Part shown: positions 1-8,444 of the stretch, piece by piece
Position numbering within the stretch: position 1 is the stretch's first letter
Layout of the letters: every line of letters begins with the position of its first letter
Assembly (NCBI GenBank): GCA_963731035.1
Contig: CAVSUY010000013.1
Location: 1-64,000 of the forward strand
Length of the DNA stretch: 64,000 bases
DNA from: JAANXG01 sp963731035
Lineage (GTDB): Bacteria; Pseudomonadota; Gammaproteobacteria; Arenicellales; JAANXG01
Direction: 5' to 3'
The notes under the pieces: model-generated
Told to the model about the DNA's origin: nothing
The model's database searches: none
Seen by the model: only the letters and a program-made list of their open reading frames with translations
Translations under genes and position numbers: made by a program

Positions 1-2709
1 TCAAAGGCGTTGGTATGCAGGCTGTTGCAGTGGTCGTACAGCGCGATCAGGGCCTGCAGGGTGGTGCGGATATCGTTGAAGCTCATCTCCTGGGCGTGCA
101 GCGAGCGGCCGGAGGTCTGAATGTGGTACTTGAGCTTCTGGGAGCGCTCGTTGGCGCCGTACTTGTCGCGCAGGGTCACCGCCCAGATGCGCCGCGCCAC
201 CCGGCCCAGCACCGAGTACTCGGGGTCCATGCCGTTGGAGAAGAAGAACGACAGGTTGGGGGCGAAGTCGTCGATGTCCATGCCCCGGGCGAGGTACGCC
301 TCGACGTAGGTGAAGCCATTGGCCAGGGTGAAGGCAAGCTGGGTGATGGGATTCGCCCCGGCCTCGGCGATGTGGTAGCCGGAGATCGACACCGAGTAGA
401 AGTTCCTGACGTCGTGCTCGACGAAGTATTGCTGGATATCGCCCATCATCTTCAACGAGAACTCGGTGGAGAAGATACAGGTGTTCTGGCCCTGGTCTTC
501 TTTCAGGATATCCGCCTGCACCGTGCCGCGCACGTTCTCCAGCGCCCACGTGGCGATTCTTTGGCGCTCCTGCGAGTCCGGCGCGTGGCCATTCTCTTGC
601 TCGTACTTCTCGTATCTGCTGGTCGATGGCGGTGTTGAGGAACATCGCCAGGATGGTCGGCGCCGGGCCGTTGATGGTCATGGACACCGAGGTCTTCGGG
701 CTGCACAGGTCGAAGCCGTCGTAGAGGACCTTCATGTCCTCCAAGGTGGCGATGGACACACCTGAGTTGCCGACCTTGCCGTAGATATCCGGGCGCTCAT
801 CCGGGTCCCAGCCGTACAGGGTCACCGAGTCGAAGGCCGTGGACAGGCGCTTGGCGTCCGAGTGCGCCGACAGGTACTTGAAGCGGCGGTTGGTGCGGAA
901 CGGGTCGCCCTCGCCGGCGAACATGCGGGTCGGGTCCTCGCCCTCGCGCTTGAGCAGAAACACGCCGGCGGTATACGGGAAGCGGCCGGGGACATTCTCC
1001 TTAAGCAGCCACTTGAGCAGCTCGCCGTGATCCTCGTACCTGGGCAGGGCCACGCGCGGGATGAGGGTGCCGGACAGGGACTTGTACTTCAGCGGCAGCT
1101 TGAGCTCCTTGTCACGCACCTTCATGACGAACTCGTCACCGCTGTAAGTCTCCTGCATCTCGGGCCACTGCTCGAGCAGTTTCAGCGACTCGCCGTCGAG
1201 CGCGTCCTCGCGTTCCTGGATCAGGGCGTCAAAGGCGGAGGTGTCGTTCCTGTTCCCGCTTTGGGCCTCGCCGATCATGCGCCGGCTCTCCATGAGCTGC
1301 TGGCGCTCCCGGGCCAGCCTGGCCTGCTTGTCGGCGTGATGCAGGTAGTGGTGCACGCCGTCAGTGATCTCCGCCAGGTAGCGCTGGCGCTTGGGGGGCA
1401 CGATCACCGTTTCATCCGTGGAATGGTGAATATCCAGCATCGGCAGCTTTCCTTCACCCAGTGAGAATCCGCGCTCTTCGAGCTGGCGGCGGAGCTCCTG
1501 GTAGAGGGCGGTTACGCCGTCGTCGTTGAAGCGAGAGGCGATGGTCCCGTAGACCGGCATGTCCTCCCAGGATCTGGTGAACGCCTCCTGGTTGCGCTGC
1601 ATCTGCTTGGAAACATCGCGCAGCGCATCAAAGGCGCCCTTGCGATCGAACTTGTTGATGGCCACGACGTTGGCGAAGTCCAGCATGTCGATCTTCTCCA
1701 GCTGGCTGGCGGCGCCGTACTCCGGCGTCATGACATACAAGGACACGTCCACCAACGGCACGATGGCCGCGTCGCCCTGGCCGATGCCGGGGGTCTCGAT
1801 GACGATCACGTCGAAGCCGCCGAGGCGCGTCGCCTCGACCACGTCGGAGAGGTAACCGGGCAGCTCGGCATCGGTGCCGCGGGTCGCCAGGGAGCGCATG
1901 AAGATATTCGGATGCTCGATGGCGTTCATGCGGATGCGGTCGCCGAGCAGGGCGCCGCCGGTCTTGCGCCGCGAGGGGTCCACCGCCAGTACGGCGATCC
2001 TGAGCTCGTCGTCGCGGTCCATGCGGAAGCGGCGGATCAGCTCGTCGGTGAGCGAGGACTTGCCGGCGCCGCCGGTGCCGGTGATGCCGAGCACCGGCGT
2101 CTTCGCGGTGTTCTGCTCCACCGCCTTGTCGAGCTGGGCCCTGGCGAGGCTGGACAGGGTGTCGTTCTCGATGGCGGTGATCAGCCGGGCAAGCTGCACG
2201 CGATCGCCAAGGCTCACGGCGTCGATCGCCGGAGGCTGCTTCACGCTCGGATCGAAGCGCACCCGGCTGAGCATGTCCTCGATCATGCCCTTGAGACCGA
2301 GGTTCTGGCCGTCGGCCGGCGAGTAGATGCGGGCCACGCCGTAGCGCTGCAGCTCCTCGATCTCCTCGGCCACGATCACGCCGCCGCCGCCCCCGAAGAC
2401 TTGTATATGTTCCCCGCCGCGCTCGGCCAGCATGTCCACCATGTATTTGAAGTACTCCACATGCCCGCCCTGGTAGGAGCTGACCGCGATGCCCTGGACG
2501 TCCTCCTGGATCGCCGCGTCGACAATCTCCGCCACCGAGCGGTTGTGGCCGAGGTGGATTACCTCGACGCTGCTGGCCTGCAGGATGCGGCGCATGATGT
2601 TGATGGAGGCGTCGTGGCCGTCAAACAGGCTGGCGGCGGTGACGAAGCGGATCTTGCCGACCGGCTCGGCGCCGGCTCGAGGGATTTTTTCTACGTGAGC
2701 GGAAGACAT
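1..2709 (-). CDS. icmF: Fused isobutyryl-CoA mutase IcmF (frameshifted; 3' end beyond window)
   Basis: Adenosylcobalamin-dependent acyl-CoA mutase fused to its G-protein chaperone, interconverting isobutyryl-CoA and n-butyryl-CoA. From the ATG at 2709 the order is: B12-binding domain with DGHDAS (residues 30-35), GTPase domain with P-loop GTGGAGKSS (about 211-219), then the mutase barrel from about residue 570. The family is about 1,080-1,090 residues; the left window edge cuts the end. Near residue 699 the frame breaks: after LNTAIDQQI the typical family sequence continues only in another frame (KYEQENGHAPDSQERQRIA and on through SFFFSNGMDPEYS to LHTNAF at the edge). Removing one base near 613 restores QIEKYEQENG. 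The open frame as read ends at position 1 with foreign sequence. ATG 2709 has an AGAGG upstream and is preferred to the TTG at 2742. Divergent from liuR, so isovaleryl-CoA/pivalyl-CoA is a possible alternative substrate (inference). Confidence 0.9.
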   Translation of the reverse strand: MSSAHVEKIPRAGAEPVGKIRFVTAASLFDGHDASINIMRRILQASSVEVIHLGHNRSVAEIVDAAIQEDVQGIAVSSYQGGHVEYFKYMVDMLAERGGEHIQVFGGGGGVIVAEEIEELQRYGVARIYSPADGQNLGLKGMIEDMLSRVRFDPSVKQPPAIDAVSLGDRVQLARLITAIENDTLSSLARAQLDKAVEQNTAKTPVLGITGTGGAGKSSLTDELIRRFRMDRDDELRIAVLAVDPSRRKTGGALLGDRIRMNAIEHPNIFMRSLATRGTDAELPGYLSDVVEATRLGGFDVIVIETPGIGQGDAAIVPLVDVSLYVMTPEYGAASQLEKIDMLDFANVVAINKFDRKGAFDALRDVSKQMQRNQEAFTRSWEDMPVYGTIASRFNDDGVTALYQELRRQLEERGFSLGEGKLPMLDIHHSTDETVIVPPKRQRYLAEITDGVHHYLHHADKQARLARERQQLMESRRMIGEAQSGNRNDTSAFDALIQEREDALDGESLKLLEQWPEMQETYSGDEFVMKVRDKELKLPLKYKSLSGTLIPRVALPRYEDHGELLKWLLKENVPGRFPYTAGVFLLKREGEDPTRMFAGEGDPFRTNRRFKYLSAHSDAKRLSTAFDSVTLYGWDPDERPDIYGKVGNSGVSIATLEDMKVLYDGFDLCSPKTSVSMTINGPAPTILAMFLNTAIDQQIREVRAREWPRAGLAGAPKNRHVGAGERARHGAGGYPERRPGPEHLYLLHRVLVEDDGRYPAILRRARRQELLLGVDLRLPHRRGRGESHHPACLHPGQWLHLRRGVPRPGHGHRRLRPQPVVLLLQRHGPRVLGAGPGGAAHLGGDPARQVRRQRALPEAQVPHSDLRPLAARPGDELQRYPHHPAGPDRAVRPLQQPAYQRL

Positions 2710-2781
2710 GGTGTATACCCTCTGGGGACTCCAATATGACAACCGGAGAGCGGCCCCAATGCAACCCGGGCCAGGAAGCTC

Positions 2782-2856
2782 CGATTGTAGGAGCGGCTGA
2801 AGCCTCGATCTCGCCGTTCCACGCGTTTATCGCGGCTGAAGCCGCTCCTACAATCC
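2782..2856. repeat. REP-type inverted pair
   Basis: Two inverted copies of a short palindromic unit (GTAGGAGCGGCTGAAGCC and its complement GCGGCTGAAGCCGCTCCTAC) between icmF and liuR. The same unit recurs at 8351, 9779, 13577, 16942 and 56804. Confidence 0.8.
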
Positions 2857-2904
2857 AGGATAAGCATCGTGCAAAATTACTGGATATTCTTGTCATTTTG
2901 TATT

Positions 2905-2920
2905 ACGTTTACGTAAACGT
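2905..2920. promoter_or_regulatory. Candidate LiuR operator 1
   Basis: Perfect 16-bp palindrome ACGTTTACGTAAACGT, 20 bases before liuR and between the divergent icmF and liuR genes. The identical palindrome, with the same left flank TTTGTATT, recurs at 6881-6896 upstream of the second liu block. LiuR-type MerR regulators are known to use ACGT-rich palindromes of this kind. The site could control both icmF and liuR-liuA. Confidence 0.75.
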
Positions 2921-2939
2921 CAAGTTGTAGGTATCTACG

Positions 2940-3374
2940 TTGCCAAGCGCTGCCTCCCCTGCCAAACAGGCCGATTCCATAGATGAGGAACGGTACTCCA
3001 TCACGGAACTGGCCCGGGAATTCGGGATCACCACCCGCGCCATCCGGTTCTACGAGGACCAGAACCTGCTGGCCCCGGCCCGCGCCGGCTTGACCCGGAT
3101 CTACTCGGGCCGGGACCGGGTGCGGCTCAAGCTGGTACTTCGCGGCAAGCGGCTCGGCTTCACCCTGAAGGAAATCGCCGCCATCCTCGACATGTACGAC
3201 GCCGAGCCCGGTGAGTCCGGCCAGTTGCAGTACATGCTGGACCGCCTGCAGGAGCAGCGCGACGTGTTGGAGAAGCAGCGCAACGACATAGACCTCACCC
3301 TGGCGGAGTTGGACGTGATCGAATCCCAGTGCCGCCAACGGCTGAACACGATGCTGGCCCGGTCCGGTACCTGA
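2940..3374 (+). CDS. liuR: MerR-family regulator of leucine/isovalerate catabolism
   Basis: Transcription factor of 144 residues. An N-terminal MerR winged helix (about 20-90: YSITELAREFGITTRAIRFY, then RDRVRLKLVLRGKRLGFTLKEI) is followed by a coiled-coil dimerisation helix (about 105-140). Sequence and context match LiuR, which represses branched-chain acyl-CoA genes. The only usable in-frame start is the TTG at 2940. It leads a compact operon with the thioesterase and liuA, and its own promoter region carries operator 1, so autoregulation is likely. Confidence 0.9.
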   Translation: MPSAASPAKQADSIDEERYSITELAREFGITTRAIRFYEDQNLLAPARAGLTRIYSGRDRVRLKLVLRGKRLGFTLKEIAAILDMYDAEPGESGQLQYMLDRLQEQRDVLEKQRNDIDLTLAELDVIESQCRQRLNTMLARSGT

Positions 3375-3394
3375 GCCCGGCTCCGGGGCTGAGC

Positions 3395-3901
3395 GTGAGC
3401 GGAACCCGTCCCGAGTTCCAGATACAGGATCCCGGCTTCGAACGGCGGGTGCGGGACAGCTTCACGCGCCAGCAGGTGATGAGCTTTCTAGGGGCCAAGC
3501 TCGGGGACGTCGGCCCCGGCCGTGCAGAGATCTTCCTGCCGTACCGCCCGGAGCTTTCCCAGCAGCACGGCTTCTTTCACGGCGGTATCGTGGGCACGAT
3601 CGCCGACTCGGCGGCCGGCTACGCCGGCTACACCCTGATGCCGCACCACGCCAGCGTCCTGACCGTGGAGTACAAGCTCAACCTCATGGCCCCTGCGGAC
3701 GGCGGCCGGCTGATTGCCCGGGGCCGGGTGATACGCCCAGGAAAGACCCTCGTCATCACCCAGGCCGACGTGTTCGTCGAGAAAGACGCTGAGGAGCGCC
3801 ACTGCGCGGTTCTGCTGCAGACGCTGATGTGCATGCACGGGCGGTCGGACTCGACGACACGGGCGGCCTCACTTACAACGCATCGGGAACCACTCGTATG
3901 A
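3395..3901 (+). CDS. PaaI-type hotdog acyl-CoA thioesterase
   Basis: About 168 residues if started at the GTG at 3395. The open frame runs back to 3329, but that would overlap liuR. The hotdog core shows the PaaI-family pattern QQHGFFHGGIVGTIADSAAG followed by the strand VLTVEYKLNLMAPA. It probably hydrolyses short or aromatic acyl-CoA esters, relieving CoA trapping during leucine breakdown; the substrate is not shown by sequence. Its stop codon overlaps the liuA start in an ATGA arrangement, which suggests translational coupling. Confidence 0.8.
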   Translation: MSGTRPEFQIQDPGFERRVRDSFTRQQVMSFLGAKLGDVGPGRAEIFLPYRPELSQQHGFFHGGIVGTIADSAAGYAGYTLMPHHASVLTVEYKLNLMAPADGGRLIARGRVIRPGKTLVITQADVFVEKDAEERHCAVLLQTLMCMHGRSDSTTRAASLTTHREPLV

Positions 3902-5067
3902 CTCAACATTATCCAGGCTTGAACTTCAATCTCGGCGAAATGGCTGACATGCTGCGCGAGCAGGTCCACGGCTTCGCGCAGAAGGAGATCGCCCCCATCG
4001 CCGCCGACATCGATCGCAACAACGAATTCCCTCGCGAGCTGTGGAACAAAATGGGCGACATGGGGCTGCTCGGCGTCACAGTCGGGGAGCAGTACGGCGG
4101 CGCAGAGATGGGCTACCTGGAGCACGTCATCGCCATGGAGGAAATCAGCCGCGCCTCGGCGTCGGTGGGCTTGTCCTACGGCGCCCACTCCAACCTGTGC
4201 GTCAACCAGATCCGGCGCAACGGCACCGAGGAACAGCGCCGCAAGTACCTGCCGAAGCTGATCAGCGGCGAGCACGTGGGTGCCTTGGCCATGAGCGAGC
4301 CTGGTTCCGGCTCGGACGTGGTCAGCATGCGGCTGCGTGCGGAGGACAAAGGCGCTCACTACGTCCTCAACGGCAACAAGATGTGGATCACCAACGGCCC
4401 CGACGCCGACGTGCTGGTGGTCTATGCCAAAACCGATCCGGACGCCGGCGCGCGCGGTATCACCGCGTTCCTCGTAGAGAAGGAGTTCCCGGGGTTTTCC
4501 ACCGCCCAGAAGCTCGACAAGCTCGGCATGCGCGGCTCCAACACCTGCGAGCTGGTGTTCAGAAACTGTGAGGTGCCGGCGGAGAACGTGCTGGGGCAGC
4601 TCAACAGCGGCGTGAACGTGTTGATGAGCGGCCTGGACTATGAGCGCGTGGTGTTGGCCGGCGGCCCGCTTGGCATCATGCAGGCCTGCCTGGACGTGGT
4701 AATTCCCTACGTCCACGAGCGCAAGCAGTTCGACCGGCCGATCGGCGAGTTCCAGTTGATGCAGGGCAAGCTGGCGGACATGTACACTACGCTCAACGTC
4801 TGCCGCGCTTACGTCTATGCCGTCGCCCAAGCCTGTGACCGCGACGAAACCACCCGCAAGGATGCCGCCGGCGCGATCCTGTACTCGGCAGAGAAAGCCA
4901 CCCAGATGGCCCTGGATGCCATCCAGTCCCTCGGCGGCAATGGTTACATCAACGACTATCCGACCGGCCGCCTGCTCCGGGATGCCAAGCTCTACGAGAT
5001 CGGCGCCGGCACCAGTGAGATCAGGCGCATGCTGATCGGGCGAGAGCTGTTCGAAGAGACGATGTAG
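3898..5067 (+). CDS. liuA: Isovaleryl-CoA dehydrogenase
   Basis: FAD-dependent oxidation of isovaleryl-CoA to 3-methylcrotonyl-CoA, electrons passing to electron-transfer flavoprotein. It is 389 residues, full length for the family. The N-terminal helical domain, the middle strand domain (MSEPGSGSDVVSMRLRAE; KMWITNGPDADV) and the C-terminal helical domain are all present. The catalytic base is the Glu in LDYERVVLAGG (E249), the position typical of isovaleryl-CoA dehydrogenase rather than of the short-chain enzymes. The start overlaps the thioesterase stop, whereas the open frame upstream to 3829 lies inside that gene. Third gene of the liuR operon. Confidence 0.93.
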   Translation: MTQHYPGLNFNLGEMADMLREQVHGFAQKEIAPIAADIDRNNEFPRELWNKMGDMGLLGVTVGEQYGGAEMGYLEHVIAMEEISRASASVGLSYGAHSNLCVNQIRRNGTEEQRRKYLPKLISGEHVGALAMSEPGSGSDVVSMRLRAEDKGAHYVLNGNKMWITNGPDADVLVVYAKTDPDAGARGITAFLVEKEFPGFSTAQKLDKLGMRGSNTCELVFRNCEVPAENVLGQLNSGVNVLMSGLDYERVVLAGGPLGIMQACLDVVIPYVHERKQFDRPIGEFQLMQGKLADMYTTLNVCRAYVYAVAQACDRDETTRKDAAGAILYSAEKATQMALDAIQSLGGNGYINDYPTGRLLRDAKLYEIGAGTSEIRRMLIGRELFEETM

Positions 5068-5296
5068 GTCGGGTTTCAAGCCGAAAGGCAAAGGTGGTGT
5101 CGGGCTGGAGCCCGACCTACAGTTCGCCTTTCGGCGACACGAGGTCGGCGGGAACAGGTCAAACATCGGTCCACCCCCTCACCCCAACCCTCTCCCCCGA
5201 TGGGGGAGAGGGAGCGATGTGCCCAATCCTCTCCCCCCGGTGGGGAAGAGGGAGCGTTGTGCCCAATCCTTCCCCTGGGTGGGGTAGAGGGAGTTC
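5064..5296. repeat. Hairpin plus three tandem GGGGAGAGGGAG units
   Basis: An inverted repeat (GTAGGTCGGG...CCCGACCTAC, 5064-5121) directly follows liuA and could end its transcript, although no T-run follows. Then come three direct copies of a roughly 40-base unit (about 5177-5216, 5221-5256, 5261-5296), each a self-complementary CTCTCCCC...GGGGAGAG type hairpin joined by GCCCAATCCT. Related single units occur at 7037, 9650, 16792 and 49173. Confidence 0.7.
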
Positions 5297-5325
5297 AACC
5301 TTGACCCCGCCTTGATGCCGACCTA

Positions 5326-6831
5326 TTGTCAAAAAACAGGGGATCCTGGGACAAACCATTGCAGGGCATTTCAATCGCGACGACCGGCACGGAAGAACTC
5401 GCCGAGCTGTTCGAGCTGGCGCCGGTATCGCTCTGGCTGGAGGACTACAGCGCCCTTCGCGAGCAGTTCCAGCGCTGGCGCAACGAGGGCGTGACCGATC
5501 TTCGAGCTTTCCTCCTGGAGTCGCCCGATCGGGTGTCACGCTGCTCTTCCCTCATTCGCGTCCTTGCCGTCAACCGCCGTACCCTCGAGTTGTTCGAGGC
5601 GGAGTCGATCGAGCACCTGGTCGATAACCTCTCGCGCATCTTTCGCGACGACATGTTCGATCAGCATGTCGAGGAATTGGTGCAGTTGTGGGAGGGTGGT
5701 CAGCGGTTCCACAGCCAGACCGTCAACTACACCCTGTCCGGCCGCCGCCTCGACATTCTTCTTCATGGCACCGTGCTGTCCGACAGTGAAGAATCATGGC
5801 GTCGCGTACTGGTCTCGATAGAGGACATCACCGAACTCTGCGCGGCTCAGCAGGCCCAGGCTGATGCGGAACGCTACGCACGCGGATTGTTCGAGCACTC
5901 GCCGGTATCGCTGTGGGTGGAGGACTTCAGCGGTGTCAAGACTCTTTTGGACGAGGTTCGCGCTACGGGCGTAACCGACTTTCGCACGTTCACGGATGTT
6001 CATCCCGAGATCGTGGATCGCTGCATGGAGCAAATTCGCATCCTGGAGGTCAATCACCAAACAATGACCATGTTTGACGCTCCCGACCAGGAGACGCTCA
6101 TCAACAACGTCGACCGAATTTTCCGCGACGACATGAGTCGTCATTTCGGCGAGCAGTTGATCAAGTTATTCAACGGCGAGCTCGTGCATCAGCGCGAGAG
6201 CGTCAACTACACGCTGACAGGAGACCGGCTCAACGTGTACCTTCAATTCTCCGTTCTTCCCGGCCACGAAGAGGACTGGGGACTCGTGCTGGTCTCACTC
6301 ATGGATATCACGGCACACAAGAAGGCCGAGGCTTATCTCGAGTTTCTCGGGACCCACGATCCCCTCTCGAAGCTCCGCAACCGCACCTTCTTCGCCGAGG
6401 AGATCAAACGGCTGGACCGGCGCGGTCCCTGGCCGCTGACGGTGGTAGTGATCGACTTGAACAATCTGAAGCGCGCCAACGACCAGCACGGGCACGCGAC
6501 GGGCGATGCCTTGATTCGCCGCGCCGGGGAGGTCCTTTCCAAAGTCGCCGAGGTTGATACGTGCGCGGCCCGAATCGGCGGCGACGAATTTGCCATGCTG
6601 TTGCCCGGTACCGATCAGCGGGTTGGACAGCGGATCATGGAACGCATCGACCACCTGGTGACGGTCAACAACAGCTTTTACAACGGGCCACCCTTGAGCT
6701 TCGCCATGGGCATGGCTACGGGAGAAGAAGGCACATCGGTCGAGAGCGTGGTACAGGAGGCGGACCGTCTCATGTACGAACACAAACGGGAGTATTACGA
6801 GACCACGAATCAGGACCGCCGCGGACCGTGA
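5326..6831 (+). CDS. PAS-PAS-GGDEF diguanylate cyclase
   Basis: Cytosolic signalling protein of 501 residues with no membrane segment. Two tandem PAS-like sensor domains (about 25-175 and 178-330) are internal duplicates: LAPVSLWLEDYS and HSPVSLWVEDFS start each, and NYTLSGRRLDI / NYTLTGDRLNV recur at the same offset. A GGDEF domain follows (about 345-495) with intact RIGGDEF (GGDEF 418-422), so c-di-GMP synthesis is likely. The usual RxxD inhibitory site before the motif is not present (AEVDTCAAR). The start shown is TTG at 5326; a somewhat later start is possible. It lies between the two liu blocks, but nothing shows functional coupling. Confidence 0.85.
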   Translation: MSKNRGSWDKPLQGISIATTGTEELAELFELAPVSLWLEDYSALREQFQRWRNEGVTDLRAFLLESPDRVSRCSSLIRVLAVNRRTLELFEAESIEHLVDNLSRIFRDDMFDQHVEELVQLWEGGQRFHSQTVNYTLSGRRLDILLHGTVLSDSEESWRRVLVSIEDITELCAAQQAQADAERYARGLFEHSPVSLWVEDFSGVKTLLDEVRATGVTDFRTFTDVHPEIVDRCMEQIRILEVNHQTMTMFDAPDQETLINNVDRIFRDDMSRHFGEQLIKLFNGELVHQRESVNYTLTGDRLNVYLQFSVLPGHEEDWGLVLVSLMDITAHKKAEAYLEFLGTHDPLSKLRNRTFFAEEIKRLDRRGPWPLTVVVIDLNNLKRANDQHGHATGDALIRRAGEVLSKVAEVDTCAARIGGDEFAMLLPGTDQRVGQRIMERIDHLVTVNNSFYNGPPLSFAMGMATGEEGTSVESVVQEADRLMYEHKREYYETTNQDRRGP

Positions 6832-6880
6832 GCCGGCGCCGGGTCTGCCCGCCGCCTTGCCATTTCGTCCGCTTTGTATT

Positions 6881-6896
6881 ACGTTTACGTAAACGT
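6881..6896. promoter_or_regulatory. Candidate LiuR operator 2
   Basis: Perfect palindrome ACGTTTACGTAAACGT, identical to that at 2905-2920, and extended here by a further AAACGTAAAG half-site-like stretch (6894-6903). It lies 219 bases upstream of the thiolase gene that heads the second liu block. The shared left flank TTTGTATT suggests the same promoter architecture. Confidence 0.75.
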
Positions 6897-6929
6897 AAAC
6901 GTAAAGCTAGGGACCTCTCTCGGAAGTCT

Positions 6930-7080
6930 CCGCTCCCGCTGGCGGGAGCGGGGCAGCGCGAAGGCAGTGGAATTCAGCCCCGGCACGACCCGTTTGGTAC
7001 CCACGCGTGCTTGCAACCGGGAAGGGCGCAAACGCCGGCCCCTCTCCCCAACCCGCTCCCGCGAAGAGAGAGGGAGTCGC
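6930..7080. repeat. Two intergenic hairpins before the thiolase
   Basis: 6930-6951 is a perfect 10-bp stem with a 2-base loop (CCGCTCCCGC / GCGGGAGCGG). 7037-7077 is a degenerate member of the CTCTCCCC...GAGAGGGAG repeat family. Both lie inside the leader between operator 2 and the thiolase gene. Confidence 0.6.
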
Positions 7081-7114
7081 GCCGAAGATGAGAGGACTTT
7101 AGTGGTCTAACACG

Positions 7115-8332
7115 ATGTCAGCAAAGTTCGAAGAGGTTCGAAAAGTGAACGCAGAGCAAATCGTTATTGTCGGCGCCGCCCGCACACCCATGGGCGCTTT
7201 CCAGGGCAAATTGAGCGCCTTGACCGCCCCCGAGCTCGGCTCCGCCGCCATCCGTGCGGCGCTCGAGAAGGCAGGCGTGAAGCCCGAGGCCATCGAGGAA
7301 GTCATCATGGGCTGCGTGCTGCCCGCCGGCCAGGGCCAGGCACCCGCCCGCCAGGCATCGCTTGGTGCCGGTATTCCACTGGGCGCGGGCTGCACCACCG
7401 TCAACAAGATGTGCGGCTCCGGCATGAAGGCCGCCATGCTGGCCCACGACGCCATTCGCGCCGGCACCAACCGCATCATGGCGGCCGGCGGCATGGAGAG
7501 CATGACCAACGCGCCGTACCTGCTGGACAAGGCGCGCGGCGGCTACCGCATGGGCCACGGCCGCGTTCTTGACCACATGTTCCTGGACGGCCTGGAAGAC
7601 GCCTACGATAAGGGCCGGCTGATGGGCACCTTCGCCGAAGACTGTGCCGACAAGTACGGCTTCACCCGTGAGGCTCAGGACGAGTTCGCCATCCGCTCGC
7701 TGAAGCGCGCCAGGCAAGCCAACGAGGACGGGACCTTCGCCGACGAGATCACACCGGTTACTGTCAAGACCCGCAAGGAGGAGTTCGAGGTCAGCATCGA
7801 CGAGCCGCCATTCAACGCCAATATCGAGAAGATCCCGCACCTGAAGCCGGCCTTCCGCGAGGGTGGCACGGTGACCCCGGCCAACTCCAGCTCGATCTCC
7901 GACGGCGGGGCGGCCCTCATCCTCACCAGCGAGGCCCACGCCGATCGCATCCACGCCCAGCCCATCGCGCGGATCCTGGGCCACAGCACGTTTGCCCAGG
8001 AGCCGGGCTGGTTCACCACCGCGCCGGTGTCCGCCATTCGCAAGCTCCTGGAGCAGGTCAGCTGGTCCGCCGAAGACGTCGACCTGTACGAGATCAACGA
8101 GGCCTTCGCCGTGGTAACCATGGCGGCCATGGAAGAATTCAACCTTCCGGCCGACAAGGTGAACATCCACGGCGGCGCCTGCGCCCTGGGGCATCCCATT
8201 GGGGCTTCGGGCGCCCGCATCGTGGTGACGCTGCTGAACGCATTGAAGAAACACGGCAAGAAACGCGGTGTTGCTTCCCTGTGCATCGGTGGCGGTGAAG
8301 CCACGGCGATGGCAGTGGAGTTGGTGGACTGA
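7115..8332 (+). CDS. Acetyl-CoA C-acetyltransferase (thiolase)
   Basis: Biosynthetic/degradative type II thiolase joining or cleaving acetoacetyl-CoA and acetyl-CoA; the last step after HMG-CoA cleavage and acetoacetate activation. It is 405 residues and full length. Nucleophile C100 lies in VNKMCGSGMKA, H360 in GGACALGHPIGASG and C390 in CIGGGEA. The ATG at 7115 gives an N-terminal extension; a GTG at 7145 has a better placed AAGAGG and is an equally plausible start. First gene after operator 2, so probably LiuR-regulated. Confidence 0.92.
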   Translation: MSAKFEEVRKVNAEQIVIVGAARTPMGAFQGKLSALTAPELGSAAIRAALEKAGVKPEAIEEVIMGCVLPAGQGQAPARQASLGAGIPLGAGCTTVNKMCGSGMKAAMLAHDAIRAGTNRIMAAGGMESMTNAPYLLDKARGGYRMGHGRVLDHMFLDGLEDAYDKGRLMGTFAEDCADKYGFTREAQDEFAIRSLKRARQANEDGTFADEITPVTVKTRKEEFEVSIDEPPFNANIEKIPHLKPAFREGGTVTPANSSSISDGGAALILTSEAHADRIHAQPIARILGHSTFAQEPGWFTTAPVSAIRKLLEQVSWSAEDVDLYEINEAFAVVTMAAMEEFNLPADKVNIHGGACALGHPIGASGARIVVTLLNALKKHGKKRGVASLCIGGGEATAMAVELVD

Positions 8333-8350
8333 TCACCGGCACAATAAGGA

Positions 8351-8434
8351 AATCGCGGCTGAAGCCGCTCCTACAATCCGGGGCTCACCGCAGTGCCAAA
8401 CCCGGGATTGCAGGAGCGGCTTCAGCCGCGATAG
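8351..8434. repeat. REP-type inverted pair
   Basis: AATCGCGGCTGAAGCCGCTCCTACAA and an inverted partner separated by a GGGGCTCACCGCAGTGCCAAACCC-like spacer. The right arm ends only 10 bases before the acyl-CoA dehydrogenase ATG at 8445, so it occupies the ribosome-binding region. Confidence 0.8.
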
Positions 8435-8444
8435 AGCACGCGCC

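Noticed and set aside
5177..5296. Tandem units considered as a CRISPR array
   Set aside because: Units are self-complementary, degenerate, lack unique spacers of constant length, and the family is dispersed singly elsewhere.
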